The notes under the pieces were generated by a model, which had not been told where the DNA came from, did not search any database, and saw nothing but the letters and a program-made list of their open reading frames with translations. A program made the translations under genes and the position numbers. DNA of 64,000 bases, from contig ML682013.1 of assembly GCA_007922195.1 (NCBI GenBank), forward strand, positions 21,144,645 through 21,208,644. Reading direction: 5' to 3'. The DNA comes from Podocnemis expansa. Lineage: Eukaryota > Chordata > Testudines > Podocnemididae. Each line of letters begins with the position of its first letter. Position 1 is the first letter of the stretch. Shown one piece after another: positions 13,291-24,764 of this stretch.

Positions 13291-13336
13291 GGTGCGCACG
13301 TGCACGCACACATGCACATGCGCGCGCACCCCCCCC
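13291..13336. repeat. Alternating purine-pyrimidine (CA/CG) tract
   Basis: GTGCGCACGTGCACGCACAC, then ATGCACATGCGCGCGCAC and a run of C. Alternating purine-pyrimidine order is compatible with Z-DNA formation. Confidence 0.7.
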
Positions 13337-13558
13337 TTGTCCCATACAACCCCCAGCAGCACCCCCCCACCAAGCCCTTAGCTTGGCTGTTTGCACACTG
13401 CCTGACCAGCTGGAAGTTGCTTTGGCCACAAGCTGCTCCTCCTGCAGGGGGGAGATTCACAAACTCCCTGCCTGCCACAGCTCTTTGCTGCCTGGGCTTA
13501 AGGAAGAGTAGGGTTTCAGGTGGAGCCACTGGAACTCTGGCTTCTGGCAGCTCATGCT

Positions 13559-13681
13559 ATTTTAAGGGGGCCCTGGAACTGTGCGTTGTGGTGCATTCCT
13601 CTATTTTTAGGGGGTCTGGAACACTGCTGGCTAAAAATAGGGGGGCCCCTGAACTGCGTTCCAGTGCATTCCCCCTTACTT
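13559..13681. repeat. Two-unit tandem duplication
   Basis: Units near 13559-13604 (AAGGGGGCCCTGGAACTG, then GTGCATTCC) and 13632-13681 (AGGGGGGCCCCTGAACTG, then AGTGCATTCC) are similar, with CTATTTTTAGGG between them. Confidence 0.55.
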
Positions 13682-14206
13682 TAACCCCTCGCAGTGAGGG
13701 AGGAGAGACAGAAGCACTGAAAGTGTCAGCATTGCCACCTATTTATGAGGTGTTGGGGGCATTCACTTCTTTGAATACCACAGCACAGGTAGGCACCTGG
13801 GACAAATTCCTGGGCATCATGGCTACCTGGCACCTGGGGTTTGTCAAGCCCTGAATTTAACTACCTGCAAACTTTGTTTTTATTTTATGTGTTATGAATA
13901 AAAATAACTGTTATAAATGTGAGCACTACTTGATCCTGACCTTTCCCACTCCTTGTCAATTACCTATAGACGGTCAATCTCTCTCTTCATCATTCTCCAA
14001 GCTACCTCTCTGCTAGAGGAGAGCTGCAGACTGCAGCCACACATCCTAGCTGCTCACAAGACACATTCAAGCAGGTTATGAGGGGAGGGAGCTTGTTGGA
14101 GAAAGGAGTGGCCCAGTGTATGTCCCCAGGTGAGAAGCAACAGGTCCTGACTGACCCTGTGTGCTTATGATGACCTAGAATGACCATGGCTAACCCTGTC
14201 CAGAAT

Positions 14207-14570
14207 GGTTAAAGTATAATTTGTTGGGCTCCAGAATCCTCCTAATGTCTGGGCCCCCTTCATGCATGTGTGGGATCCAGCCCAGGTAGGATAAGGGCAT
14301 GGGATGTGGAGGAATGGAGCAGAGGCAGGAAGTGGGGATGTTGACGGGGTGGCTGGGGGCAGGGGCAGGAGATGGGGGCATGGATGGTGGCAAGAGGTGG
14401 AGGGGTAGGGGTGGGAGATGGGGGTGGTGAAGGGGATGAGGCAGGAGACACGGGTGGTGAAGGGGGCAGGAGGTGTCAAGTTGTGAAGGGGGCAGGGGCA
14501 GGAGATGGGAGCAGAGCAGGGATGGCTGGTGGTAGGAGGTGGGGAACTGGGGCTGAGGCTGAGGCAGGGG
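14207..14570. repeat. G-rich minisatellite-like block
   Basis: After a copy of the TTAAAGTATAATTT segment, the + strand becomes almost purine-only with G-runs: units such as GGGGCAGGAGATGGGGG and GGTGGTGAAGGGG repeat imperfectly from 14286 to 14560. No coding content. Confidence 0.7.
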
Positions 14571-14990
14571 GGCTGGGGCTATATGTGAAGGGGACACTGC
14601 TGCTTGCCTAGCCAGTGCCCCTCTCTGGCCGTGGAGAGCTCAGGGACCCTGATTGGGGCTGGCCTGGTGGGGGAGAGTCAACTGGGGCCCTGGCCCATCT
14701 TGCCACCCTGAGGCCTGTGGAGCTGGAGCAGCCTTGGCCCTGCGCAACTGGCTCTGGCCCCAGCGGCTGCTGCAGGCCTGGCTCCCGCTCCTCCTCTGGG
14801 TCCCATCCAGGCCTGCCCTGGGGACCCCCTTACCTCGTCATTGGAGTGGAGTAGCCATGCTATAGGCAGCTCCTCCCACCGTGAGCATGCTCTGAGCATG
14901 CTTAGGGCAGGAATTTTAAAAGCTCCCAGCCTGGGGGAAGGTCTCTGCCTGCCGTAAGACTGTGTCTGCAGCCCCTACTTGGCCAGAAGT
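14571..14990. repeat. GC-rich repeat related to the hAT interior at 36.4 kb
   Basis: The part at 14883-14935 (GAGCATGCTTAGGGCAGGA, then TTTTAAAAGCTCCC and AGCCTGG) resembles 36389-36440 inside the hAT element. So this block is likely a decayed relative of that element or shares an ancestor. No gene is supported. Confidence 0.5.
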
Positions 14991-16850
14991 ATTTTCATTG
15001 AAATACAGTGTTTTGATCCTCTGTTGCTGTATGGTGTAGGGGAGTTTTTGTTATAGGAGTATGGACTTCAGGAAGCCCCTCCCCCCATTTCTTGGTGGTT
15101 CTTTCCAATAAAAATGAAAAAATGAAGCTCTGCTCACTAAAGGCCCAAAAAAGGAAGCTTAGCTCAGAGGGTGTTTTTAATATTCTGCCTGTAGTGGTGA
15201 AAGCTGTTAAGTGGTGTCTGTGCTGGGAAAATGCCATGGTTACAGCCATCACTGTAGACATTTGAAACTGGTAGAGGTTGTACTAACTGCACCTTATAGT
15301 GGGTTTACCTGTCTACAAACTGGGCACCAACAATGAAAGCCCCCAATATGGAATATGCAAAAGGATGATGGCGGAGCATAGTATCTTAGGTCAGTAACTT
15401 AACTGGCATGAGAAGAGAAGCTCTCTTAGACAATATAATATAGCCAGCCATCTACTATCAGAAGTAAGATCAGTGTAGGAGCTCCTGACCATTTTCTTCT
15501 ATCTCTGAGCTCAGATCTACCTAAAATTTCTTGGAAGAATATTATGCCCAAGCTTCAGAAGATAACAAATATATTCCTGAAATATGCAGAATAAATCTCT
15601 AATATGAATAAAAAGTATACTTAGGCTTTATCTTTAAAAAAAACAGCTTGAAAGAGGAAAATTGGCGTACCTCTGTCATAGGAGTATGAAAAGTGTTAAC
15701 CCTCAGTGTTACGTGAAAACTTTTATTTTTCACTTAAGATTGTAATGTAGTTGCTACTTTTGAAAGAAAATTAGGGTATTCACTGTCAGTGCAAATGAAT
15801 CCCAATGGAAAGGATATGTTTTTCTGTGACTAGGATATCATCTTGTTGAAAGGGCTAGTTTCTTATCCTTTAATGGCATTCGTGTCCCTAGCAACATCTG
15901 CTGGTAGCAGTGATATTATAGAATCACTGTTGCCTAGCCTCTAGCAATGCTCTGCTTCTCTTGGTACACTGACCTAGAATACTGCCCTAGATCTGCACAG
16001 GGTTCCTCTAATTTTTCCCATTCTAGCTTGCTGTACATCCCCTTAGGATAATAAACTGATTGCGTTGTGTGTTTTGATATGAGAACTTGCTGCTAATTAA
16101 CTCATCCACAAACATTAGCTCTTACCCTTTTTCTTTCCCCTTTTCCCCTGAACCAGTTTTTTAGTTGGTTTGTCTGTCTGCCTCATCAATCTGACTTGTG
16201 CAGATGTAGTTGCCTTAGGCTACTATGTGTTCCTCATTAAATCTTTGCTTTCTGTGACTGTAGATATAAAATAGTACGTTAAGCTAATGTTAAGATGGGA
16301 GATGCTGCTCCTCATTAAATTAGTCTGCTTATATTTCAGCGCTTCTGGTATGATAAATCACAACATTTTGAGACCTTTGTTTACAATATACTATGAAGTC
16401 ACCTTAGAGTTTCATTCTTCACCATTAATCTCTTCCTTTTTTGTTGGCTTGTGTCTAAATCACAGGCTTTCTAACTATTACTACAGGTATCTCAGTGAAG
16501 GGGTAGGGCACTGGTAATGAAAGATATTTAACTCTAAGCTCCTGATTGAAATTCAAAAGTTACAGCAATCTGTTGGCTCTTGAGTGGTTTATGTGAAATG
16601 TATTTGGTCTCAGTCCGGTTCGCTCAGGATCATCACAAAACGCACTAGTCCTGGTAGCAGCTTTTGATGGTAGTTTCAGCAGTCAAGCCAAGGATGGAAT
16701 GGATTTGGAGATAGTTCTACAGGTAAGGTTTGCAATACAGCGGTAGGGCAGCTAGTGTCAGTGCTGCTAATAGGTTACTTGTCCAATGGACAAGTAGCAA
16801 ACTGCGGCCTCCTTCGGCTATCAGGCTGGCCTTTAAAATTCACACAGTAG
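14991..16850. other. Intron sequence, nothing recognised
   Basis: No exon or repeat family recognised; short open frames appear incidental. Confidence 0.55.
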
Positions 16851-16987
16851 TTTCAAAGCATCTAACAAAGTGGGATTTTTCTCCTATGAAAGCTCATGTG
16901 AGAAGTAAATTTGTTAGTCTTTAAAAGTGCCACAGGACTCCTTGTTTGTTTTGCTGGACAAGACTAACATGGCTACCCCTTTGGAAC
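16851..16987 (+). mobile_element. Penelope-like element 3' terminal repeat
   Basis: Covers the terminal repeat from the hammerhead-like region to the end: TAAATTTGTTAGTCTTTAAA, CCACAGGACTCCTTGTTTG and the last bases CTACCCCTTTGGAAC. The core is damaged (CTAACAA instead of CTGATGA), but the hairpin and GAAA are kept. Confidence 0.75.
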
Positions 16988-17364
16988 TTGTCACACAGTA
17001 GTTTTGTATCTTTAAAAAGCACAATGAAACAGTGTTCAAGATGACAAAAATCATTAAACAGTTCTATGGTTTTCTGTTTTGAGACTCAGTTTCAGTCTCT
17101 GCTGTGGGGTTTTGAGGATGTTCTGAGGTGTGCTCAGCTCTCAATGAAGTGCTGTAGCCTAGATGGCAAAGGAGATACTTGAGATCACAAATGTGTCATG
17201 AATGTCCAGTCCAGAGAACTGTAATGTTGCCTGATGTATAACATACAGAGAACATTTGCTATCAATTTAGGAGCAGTGACTAAGACATCTTGTCAGTAAC
17301 CCGTAAGCATTTCAATCCCAAACTATATCAAAAGATACCAGCCGAAATCAAGGAAACTTTTTCT

Positions 17365-17727
17365 TAAAAGTAAAGAGAAAAAGAGAAACTGCAGAATTGG
17401 AATTTATATGCAAATTTGACTCAGTGAACTGAAGGGTGAATATAGACTATAGGTTCTTTTCCCATTACAATATGGAATTTTGCTTTCCTTCTCCCCTACC
17501 CACCTCCCTGCTAATTGCTGTACTCCACTGTTTCAATCCTAACTGCTTTGATTTTGTTAGTCTGACCAGATCCTATGACTTACGCTTCCCTGCATTTATT
17601 GTGTTCCTATTCTGAAAGTTCCCCGTCTTCAAACATCTGATGAAGTGGGATTCTCCCCCACGTATGCTCATATGATAGATACATTTATCACTTTTGAAAA
17701 GTGTCACCAGATTCCTTGTTTGTTTTT
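17365..17727 (+). mobile_element. Penelope-like element 3' end
   Basis: Contains the decayed end of the coding region (ETAELEFICKFDSVN near 17385-17430), an untranslated part and the terminal repeat from about 17616. The hammerhead-like core has CTGATGA at 17637-17643 and a strong GTGGG/CCCAC hairpin, but the GAAA box has become GTAT at 17662-17665. The end is TTCCTTGTTTGTTTT. Confidence 0.78.
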
Positions 17728-18013
17728 CCTAAATGTGATATCTATTATCATGAGAGAAAAGACTGCTTAAAACGGAAGAAACTGCTTTTACAGATTGAGG
17801 CAAAAACATTAAAAACAATGCTTTTCTACAACCAAATAACCACATGGATTATAAAATCTATTTAACAGGAAAAAAATTAGCCAACATATGCTAAGTTTTT
17901 TCTACCTTTTTTTTAAAACTAGACCCAGATTAAAACAGCAAAATATTTAAACCACACATAGTGATGATTTGTGGTTGAAGTGGGAACTCGCCTTTTAATT
18001 ATGGCGTCAGGAA

Positions 18014-18440
18014 GGCTATGTCTATATCTCCTTTTTTATTTCGGACTTGCTAGTCCAAACTAACCTCGGACTCGTTCGGACTAACTACGTCTTTTTAGTT
18101 TGAACTAGCCATGCATTCTAGTTAGAACTAACTTTTTAGTTCAAACTAGAATGTGCAGGTAGTTTGAACTAATGGTTTAGTTCACATTTTTTAAGTTCAA
18201 ACTAGCCATTATTTCTCATATTGCCAGTGCTTCGTTTGAACTAAAGTTGAATCTAAAGTTCAAACAAAGCCAGCTATTCTGAACTAACCAGGAGTACTAA
18301 CTAGTTTGAACTAAGCTTTGCCTCGTCTGCACTAAGAAATTTCTTAGTTCAGACTAGCCAAAGTCTAGTGTGGACATGGGCCAAATTAGTCTGGGCTAAG
18401 TTTCCTTAGTCTGGACTAATTTGTCAGAGTACACATAGCC
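18014..18440. mobile_element. Harbinger-like MITE, second copy
   Basis: 427 bases with the same ends as 34686-35049: GGCTATGTCTATATC at the left and ACACATAGCC at the right. Flanks are GAA and TAA, which could be a 3-base duplication with one change. Inside are repeated motifs such as AGTTTGAACTAA and TAGTTCAAACTAG in both orientations, so nearly the whole element is made of short inverted units. No coding capacity. Confidence 0.7.
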
Positions 18441-19885
18441 TAATGGGATGGTGTAAGATAGAGAGTGAAATTTAAAACTTTGGGAAAGTAAGGAACCTTC
18501 CAGAAATGCACCTCATGAAGTGGGCTTGAACCTAGTGATGAATGAGTTTTGGAACTCCTGTGAAGAGAGAGGGTATAAAAGGACTGGGCGTACTTGGTCC
18601 CTTCAATAGTCCAAGTCCCTACAGAACTGCCAGGTCGACCTGAAAATCTTGAGGGATTTGGTATGGGATGTGGAGCCCCCAAAGGTGCTCACAGCAACTT
18701 CCTGTTGACCCTCTTATTCAGTAGCTACCCCATTCTCTCTCCCTTATCTGAGTTACCTGGGGCGGTTGCTAGTTGGCAATCTGGGTCTGGGAAAGAATTT
18801 TTCTCCCTACCACTCAAATAGCGAAGGCTAGTCAGAGATTTTTCACCTTCTTCACAATGAAATTTGGCCAACGAGAGGGCTGGGATTCTCTGCCTTCCAG
18901 AGGGCATCATTTGGATGTATGTGAGAATTGTTTAGTTGTTATAACTTCTATTAGCTGCTCAGTGCAGGAACTTGCTGATTTAGGCTCCAGATCCAAAAAA
19001 AAAAAAAAAAAAAAAAAAAGATAGCAGAATGAGTAACCCCAGCGCATCTCCTTATAAGATAGGGGCAACATGTCTACTTCCGTACACATGAAAGTGAGCC
19101 AGAGCTCTGGATATTAGCCTGGAGGAACTGCTCCTGCCAATGCATTTTGTAACAGCGCTGGTGGTGAATACACCTTTGCCTCAACCCTCTAAAAGGGAAA
19201 GGGATACCAACAGATTGGTGGAGGTCTGATGGCTTGGCTCTCCCTGCAGAAGAAGCACAAGAACTGGCAAAGGATCTAAGAGATGGGAGTGACTGCAGTG
19301 GGCTGTTCCCTGATGGCAATCTTGGATGTAATTTGATTGATAAAATTGTGTGTGGTTAAAATCCCCACCACATGTCCTTGCCTCCTTCTATGCAGTAAAC
19401 ATATCAAGAAGAAATTCTCCAAGGTACAGCTCTAAAATCTTAAATTAAAGGCCCTTGACATCACAATTAAAACTGCAAAGTGGATATTGGTCAGAAGGGA
19501 CTTACTAGTGGCTAAGGATGTTTTATAATGGCAGGGTGATATTTCTGAGAAGAGAAGGTTTATTTAGGATGTTTCACTAGCTTTCATTTCCCCCCGTTAA
19601 CCTACTGAATGCAGAGAAAACAAGTTATTGTATCTAATTTATTCTGTGGCTATACAGACAATTCTAAAAGTGATGTGTCAGATATTGACCTTTTACCTTA
19701 CTCCTTGCAGTCTTAAGGGTAATGATGCTTGCTTCTTTTCAGAATGTTGTATACTTTTAACATTCTAATCTCATGTTTATACTTTCAAGGATTACCACAT
19801 AATGGCAGTAGTTTTGTCCTTAGGATGCACTGGAAGTTGAGATAAATGTGAATATGCTATTTTATTTATAATCATTTACAAATAA
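18441..19885. other. Intron sequence, nothing recognised
   Basis: Apart from the A25 tract at 18995, no feature could be assigned. Confidence 0.55.
18995..19019. repeat. Poly-A tract (25)
   Basis: Twenty-five A in a row; the longest homopolymer in the window. No recognisable retroposon body directly upstream. Confidence 0.92.
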
Positions 19886-22745
19886 ATTACTTAGATTCTT
19901 CTTTGAGTACTTACTCATGTCAGTTCCAAATAGGTGTGCGCATACCATATGCACAGTTGTTGGAAGGTTTTTCTCCTAGTGGTATCTGTCAGGTCAGCTC
20001 AGGGGCCTCTTGGACTTGCACTGATATGGCGTCATATATAGGCCACCCCCCCCCTTCATTTCTTTCTTACCACCTGTGATGGTCATTGAAACTATATCTC
20101 TCTCTTTTGCTTTGGCATGTGTTTCCTTAGTGGTCTCAAACTTTGAAACCTTCCTGAGGAGACGTGTTCCCATATATTGCTGACTGACTTGTCAAGGGAA
20201 AAGTTAGAGGCTTGCATGTCCTTCATACAGTCAACATTCGTTAGACTGGGCCTCCAGCTGAACGTCTGCAAGTCAATCCTATCTTCCATCCAGAGGATAG
20301 AATTTATAGGAACTGTCTTAGACTATATTCAGGTCAGAGCTTTCCTACTGCAGTCTTGCTTCCGGACTATTTGCTCCATCATAAAATATTTCAGGTGCTT
20401 CCCTACTATGATGCCATAGAGCTGCTTTGATCTGCTTGGTCACATGGCTGCATGCGCATGGTGATTGGCATTGACATATGTACTGAAGAGAGACAATTTG
20501 GAGAAGGAAGTTTCATTCCATTCTTGGGATCTCAGGTTCCTTCACCCTCATTTGGTAGGTGTGGGAGTACTTGTCTTCAGCTCCCAGACATCAAGTAGTC
20601 TCGTCACTGATGCATCAGTGTTGGAGTGGGGAGTGTATTTAGGGACCCTCAGGACTCAAGGCTTCTGGCCCTAGACAGAGCTCTTACTTCACATCAATGT
20701 CAGGTAGCTGAAAGCAGTTTAGCTTGCCAAACATTCCAATCCCATCTGGAAGGCAGATGTGTGTCAGTCATGGCAGACAACGCAACACCTTTTTTTAAAA
20801 TAATCAGACAGGGTGAAGCTTGCCTCTCTTTCCTGTGTCACAAAACTCTCAGGCTTGTGGGCTATGCAGAAATCCCACTCTGTACATCTAGAGATCTCTT
20901 ACCTCTCAGGATCCCAAAACAAGCAGATGGACTAGTTCAAAAGGTCCTTCCACTACCACAAGTATTCTATCTGCCCAGAAATCATGAACAGCATTTTCCT
21001 TAGGTGGGATATATCGATACCAAGGTAGCTATCTTTGCAGCACAATTCAGCAGGAAACATTAGCAGTTTTGCTCATTCCTGAAGCACATCCAGGCTTGAT
21101 TGCAGACACATTCCTTCTGCCATGGATAGCCCAACTGCTCTATGCATTCCTGTCTTTTCTGCTCATTCATGAGGTTCTGCTCAAGGTCAAGAAGAAAAGA
21201 GCATCTGCCATATTGATAGCCCCTGCTTGGCCCCAACAGCACTGCTACACAATGCTTCTCAAACTGTCAGTAGCCTCTCCACTCTCTCTACCATTGGTGG
21301 TAGACCTAACTACTCAAGGCCATGACTGCCTCCAGCATCCCAGTCTAGAGACATTCTGCTTCACAGTGTGGAAGCTTCATTACTAAGCTCATGAAGTCAA
21401 TATGCTTTGAACCTTAGAAAGGTCCTCCTTGGCAGCAGAAGCCATCCACCAGGGCTACATACTTATCCAAATGGAAGAGTTTCTTCATTTGGAGAATGCA
21501 GAAGGGCAATCTCTAATGCAAGCATCAATACCCTCTATATTGGACTATCTGCTACATTTGAAATGGCTAGGTGTGGTGATATCATCCCTAAAAGTTTACC
21601 TAGAGGCAAGATCTGTATTCCATTGAGGGGTGGATGGCCAATCAGTCTTTGTCAATTTGACGGTGACCTTGTTTCTCAAGAGTCTAGATGGGCTGTACCC
21701 CAAAGCTTGCTGTCTTACACTGTCATGGGACTTTAATCTAGTGTCCTTTAGTCTTATGTGGGCCCCCTCTTGAGGCCCAAGCAACATGCTCATCTCTGTA
21801 CCTCTTGTGGAAGGTGGCATTCCTGATCATGATAACCTTACCCATGAGTGTACGTGAACTCAAGGCCTTACATCTGGACTCTCATACACAGTGTTTCATA
21901 AGGACAAGGTCCAGTTACTTCCCTGTCTTGCCTTTCTTCTGAAGGTAGTATGTCAGTTCCATACAAGTCAGAATATCTTTTTCTCAGTATTCTTTCCCAA
22001 ACCACATGCTGTTAGCAGGGAACTAAGCTTACATTCCCTAGACTTCAGATGGGCACTTGTATTCTACACTAAGTGGATGTAACTATTTCATAGATTGAAC
22101 CAACTCTTTATCACAACAGAGGACAAGATGAACAGGCTCCCATTGTCATCCTAGAGAATTTCATTGTGGATCACATCCTGCATTAGAAGTTCCTATGAAC
22201 TTGCAATGATACCAGCCCCAGCACTGACATCTCACTCCATAAGGGGACAGGCTGCCTCAGCAGCATTCCTGGCATAGGTCTCTACCCAGGAGATTTGCAG
22301 TGCTGCAACATGGTCATCAATCCACACATTCATGTTGCACTATGCCATCAACCAGGAGGCCAGGCACAATGCAGCAATTCTATGAGCTCCAAGCCTTCCT
22401 GTGGTCAGTTTTGGAGTCACCTATTTGGAATTGACATAAGCAAGCACTCAAACAAGAAAAATTGATTACTTAACCTTTTTGTAACGGTTGTTCTTTGAGG
22501 TGTGGTGTTCAGCTCCATTCTCATCTGTTGGAGCCAGCCAGCAAGAAGGAATCAAACAGGTGGCAGGTTGGCGGGGCCTATATGTAGGGCTCGATGTGCG
22601 GCCCCCTAATGGTGTGACTCTATTAGAGCCAACCTGATGGGTACCACAAGGGAAAAAACTTTCCAACAGCTGTGTACTCAATATGTATACATCTACTTGG
22701 AATGAACATAAGTAACACATCTCAAAGAATAGCAGTTACGAAAAG
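19886..22745 (+). mobile_element. DIRS-type tyrosine-recombinase retrotransposon, internally deleted copy
   Basis: DIRS elements replicate through reverse transcription but insert with a tyrosine recombinase and have inverted terminal repeats. Here the left end (19886-20060) and the right end (22560-22745) are inverted repeats of each other. Inside, the end of the reverse-transcriptase region reads LSREKLEACMSFIQSTFVRL and then IEFIGTVLDYIQVRAFL (about 20180-20350). RNase H-like parts follow (SSLVTDASVLEWGVYLG near 20590-20640, VMADNAT near 20770), then a recombinase part: LLHLKWLGVVISSLKVYLEA near 21547-21610 and HSIRG at 22233-22247. ORF1 and most of the reverse transcriptase are missing between the left repeat and about 20160. 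Many stops; dead. Confidence 0.85.
22481..22739. repeat. DIRS internal complementary region and right terminal repeat
   Basis: The segment 22481-22520 (starts GTAACGGTTGTTCTTTGAGG) is roughly complementary to 22700-22739 (ends AGAATAGCAGTTAC). The two arms flank about 180 bases and can form a stem-loop. DIRS elements are known to carry an internal region complementary to their terminal repeats, used to complete a circular DNA intermediate. Confidence 0.75.
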
Positions 22746-23859
22746 GTAGGTATTTTTTTCTCCTTCGCCACTCTGGAGATTTTTCTTTTACTTATAAAAT
22801 GTTTTAATTGATTTATGATGCTCCCATTAAAAGTTGGAAAGGTTTAATGGAGAATTTAATCTGTGTTCTGAAATAAATTTTTATTTCAAGAGTTTATACT
22901 GATCAATATTTTTAGAATTAGGGTTTAAATATGTTTCATTTGTTCTCCTAACATCAGTGCATTTATATTAATACTGGCCAGCAGTAAGTCACTACACTCG
23001 GCAAGATAAGCACTAGGTCAATTAGGATGGTCTTAAAACCTCTCTGTTTGCTTGCACTCATCACATACTTGTTGTAATTGCTGCATAAAAATATTTCTCT
23101 TTTTCCAGAGAGTCTGAAACCTTTTACAAACGAGCCTCATCAAAACCATGAAAATATGTACCAACTTTGCTAGCAAAAGTGATTTGCATAACTTTACCCA
23201 TCATTCTTTGCTTACTGTCAGAATTCTTTAAGCTTGCAGTGACCTATTTAAGGGTCTTAGGGCAAGATTAACATATCTATTTTATTCTTCGCTTCAGACT
23301 ACAGTACATTTTAGCATTTATATTTTATATTTTCAACTTTTGTTTACATGGTGATAATGGATATGTGTCATCATCAGTCAATGTCTAACTTTTGGATTTG
23401 TGTCAGTTTCCTTTCTTTTGGCTCTTTAAAATGACTTTTTTCCTAATTTGGCATGTCTCACTCAAAGCATTTCAGAAGCAGGTTCATTTCCACTATAATT
23501 CTGGCTGTCAGCATTTCCATTACTGACACCTATTTTCAGGGGTTAACTCAACTGTAAATACTTGCTCTGGGCTGAAATCAGACAAATAGTCTCTGCTGGA
23601 GCATAAATACTCATTCCTCTCCCCAACGTCCCCTTCAATCAAATTAAAATAAAATATTAAGTTAATATTTTAAGAATTAAATAACAGTAAAAATCATATT
23701 AAAAGTAGTAAGCGCATATACATTAGTCCATTTTCAGACTTTGACATATAGTTTGTCCTGAAGTGTGTTATGAGTAGTTGGTTCAATTTCCCATTTAAAA
23801 AATAGAATACAGAACAGAATTCAGGAGCACAAAAAAGTTAATTCGCATCTAGAAAATTT
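22746..23859. other. AT-rich intron, nothing recognised
   Basis: No feature seen. Confidence 0.6.
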
Positions 23860-24168
23860 CCGTGAACAATAATTGAGTCAAAATGAGAGAGAATAAAGTC
23901 ATGAGTGATGTGGAGAAGGTGAATAGAAGTATGTTACTTACCCCTATCACATAGCCGGAAGGGGTGTGTGTCACTCCATGAAATTAACAGACAGCAGATT
24001 TAAAATAAAGAACACACACAGACAGCACATAGTCAACCTGTGGCCTTCATTTTTTATGGAATTCTAAAGTATAACTGGGTTCAAAAAAGAATTAGTTAAG
24101 TACATGAAGTATTCATTGTTGGCTATTAGTGAGATGGTCAGGGAGAGAGCCTCATGCATTGGGAATGG
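23860..24168 (+). mobile_element. CR1-like LINE 3'-end fragment
   Basis: Weakly coding for the end of CR1 ORF2 (ENKVMSDVEKVNRSMLLTPI, followed by a block aligning by eye to 49830-49990), then an untranslated part. The segment near 23978-24150 matches the better-preserved copy in DOCK4 intron 2, including TTCAAAAAAGAATTAG. Old and diverged. Confidence 0.7.
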
Positions 24169-24174
24169 TTTTCC

Positions 24175-24715
24175 AGTCAGTTATGCAACCACTTTCTAGT
24201 AGCTCCATCTAGCTTGTATTTCCCTAGTTTGTTTATCAGAAAGTCATGTGAAACAGTATCAAAAGCCTTATTAAAGTCAAGATAAATACCACATGTACCT
24301 CTTCCTTCCATCCACAAAGCTTGTTACCCTGTCAAAGAAAGCTATCAGGTTGGTGTGACAGAATTTGTTTTTGACAAATCCCTTTTGACTGTTACTTATC
24401 AACTTATTGTCTTTAAGGTATTTGCAAACTTATTGCTTAATTATTTGCTCCATTATCTTTCCAGGTACTGAAGTTAAACTGACTGGTCTGTAATTCTTTG
24501 AGTTGTTTTTATTCCCCTTTTCATAGATTGGCACCACATTTGCCTTTTTCTAGTCCTCTTGAATCTCTGCCATCTTCCATGATTTTTTGAAGATAATTGC
24601 TAAATGGCTTAGATATCTCCTTAGTTAGCCCCTTGAATATTCGAGGATGTATTTCATCAGGCCCTGGTGACCTGAAGACATCTAAGTTGTCTAAGTAATT
24701 TTTAACTTGTCAGTT
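24175..24715 (-). mobile_element. CR1-like LINE reverse-transcriptase fragment, minus strand
   Basis: On the minus strand the translation contains [20 protein letters not shown], then a KGFVKNKFCHTNLIAFFD-like block and a following KAFD-type region that is frame-broken. These are the early reverse-transcriptase motifs of CR1. Both ends are truncated. It directly follows a + strand CR1 3' fragment. Confidence 0.82.
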
Positions 24716-24764
24716 GCAGGGGTGAAGACCTTAGGCTCCTGTTATCTTGATTCTACTGGTGTTT

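Larger units (their letters stand above)
12960..13862. repeat. GC-rich, C-rich low-complexity repeat block, left part
   Basis: Contains GATTAAAGTATAATTTTGGG-like sequence near 12983, which recurs at 14207-14240; long C-rich stretches at 13140-13260; an alternating CA/CG run at 13291-13336; and a tandem duplication at 13559-13681. Open frames of up to 184 codons here have no domain-like content and are proline- or cysteine-biased by composition. Confidence 0.55.

Noticed and set aside
13110..13854. Long overlapping open frames (up to 184 codons) on both strands
   Set aside because: They lie in C-rich, low-complexity repeat sequence where stops are rare, are biased to proline, histidine and cysteine, and show no domain or splice context.
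14165..14900. Open frames of 60-135 codons on both strands
   Set aside because: Products of the G-rich minisatellite-like tract; repetitive proline/glycine composition in all frames.
18600..18720. Possible first exon of DOCK4 (GGATGTGGAGCC near 18666)
   Set aside because: Only ATGTGGA matches the expected start; the following codons do not encode the expected N-terminus and no donor fits the required phase.
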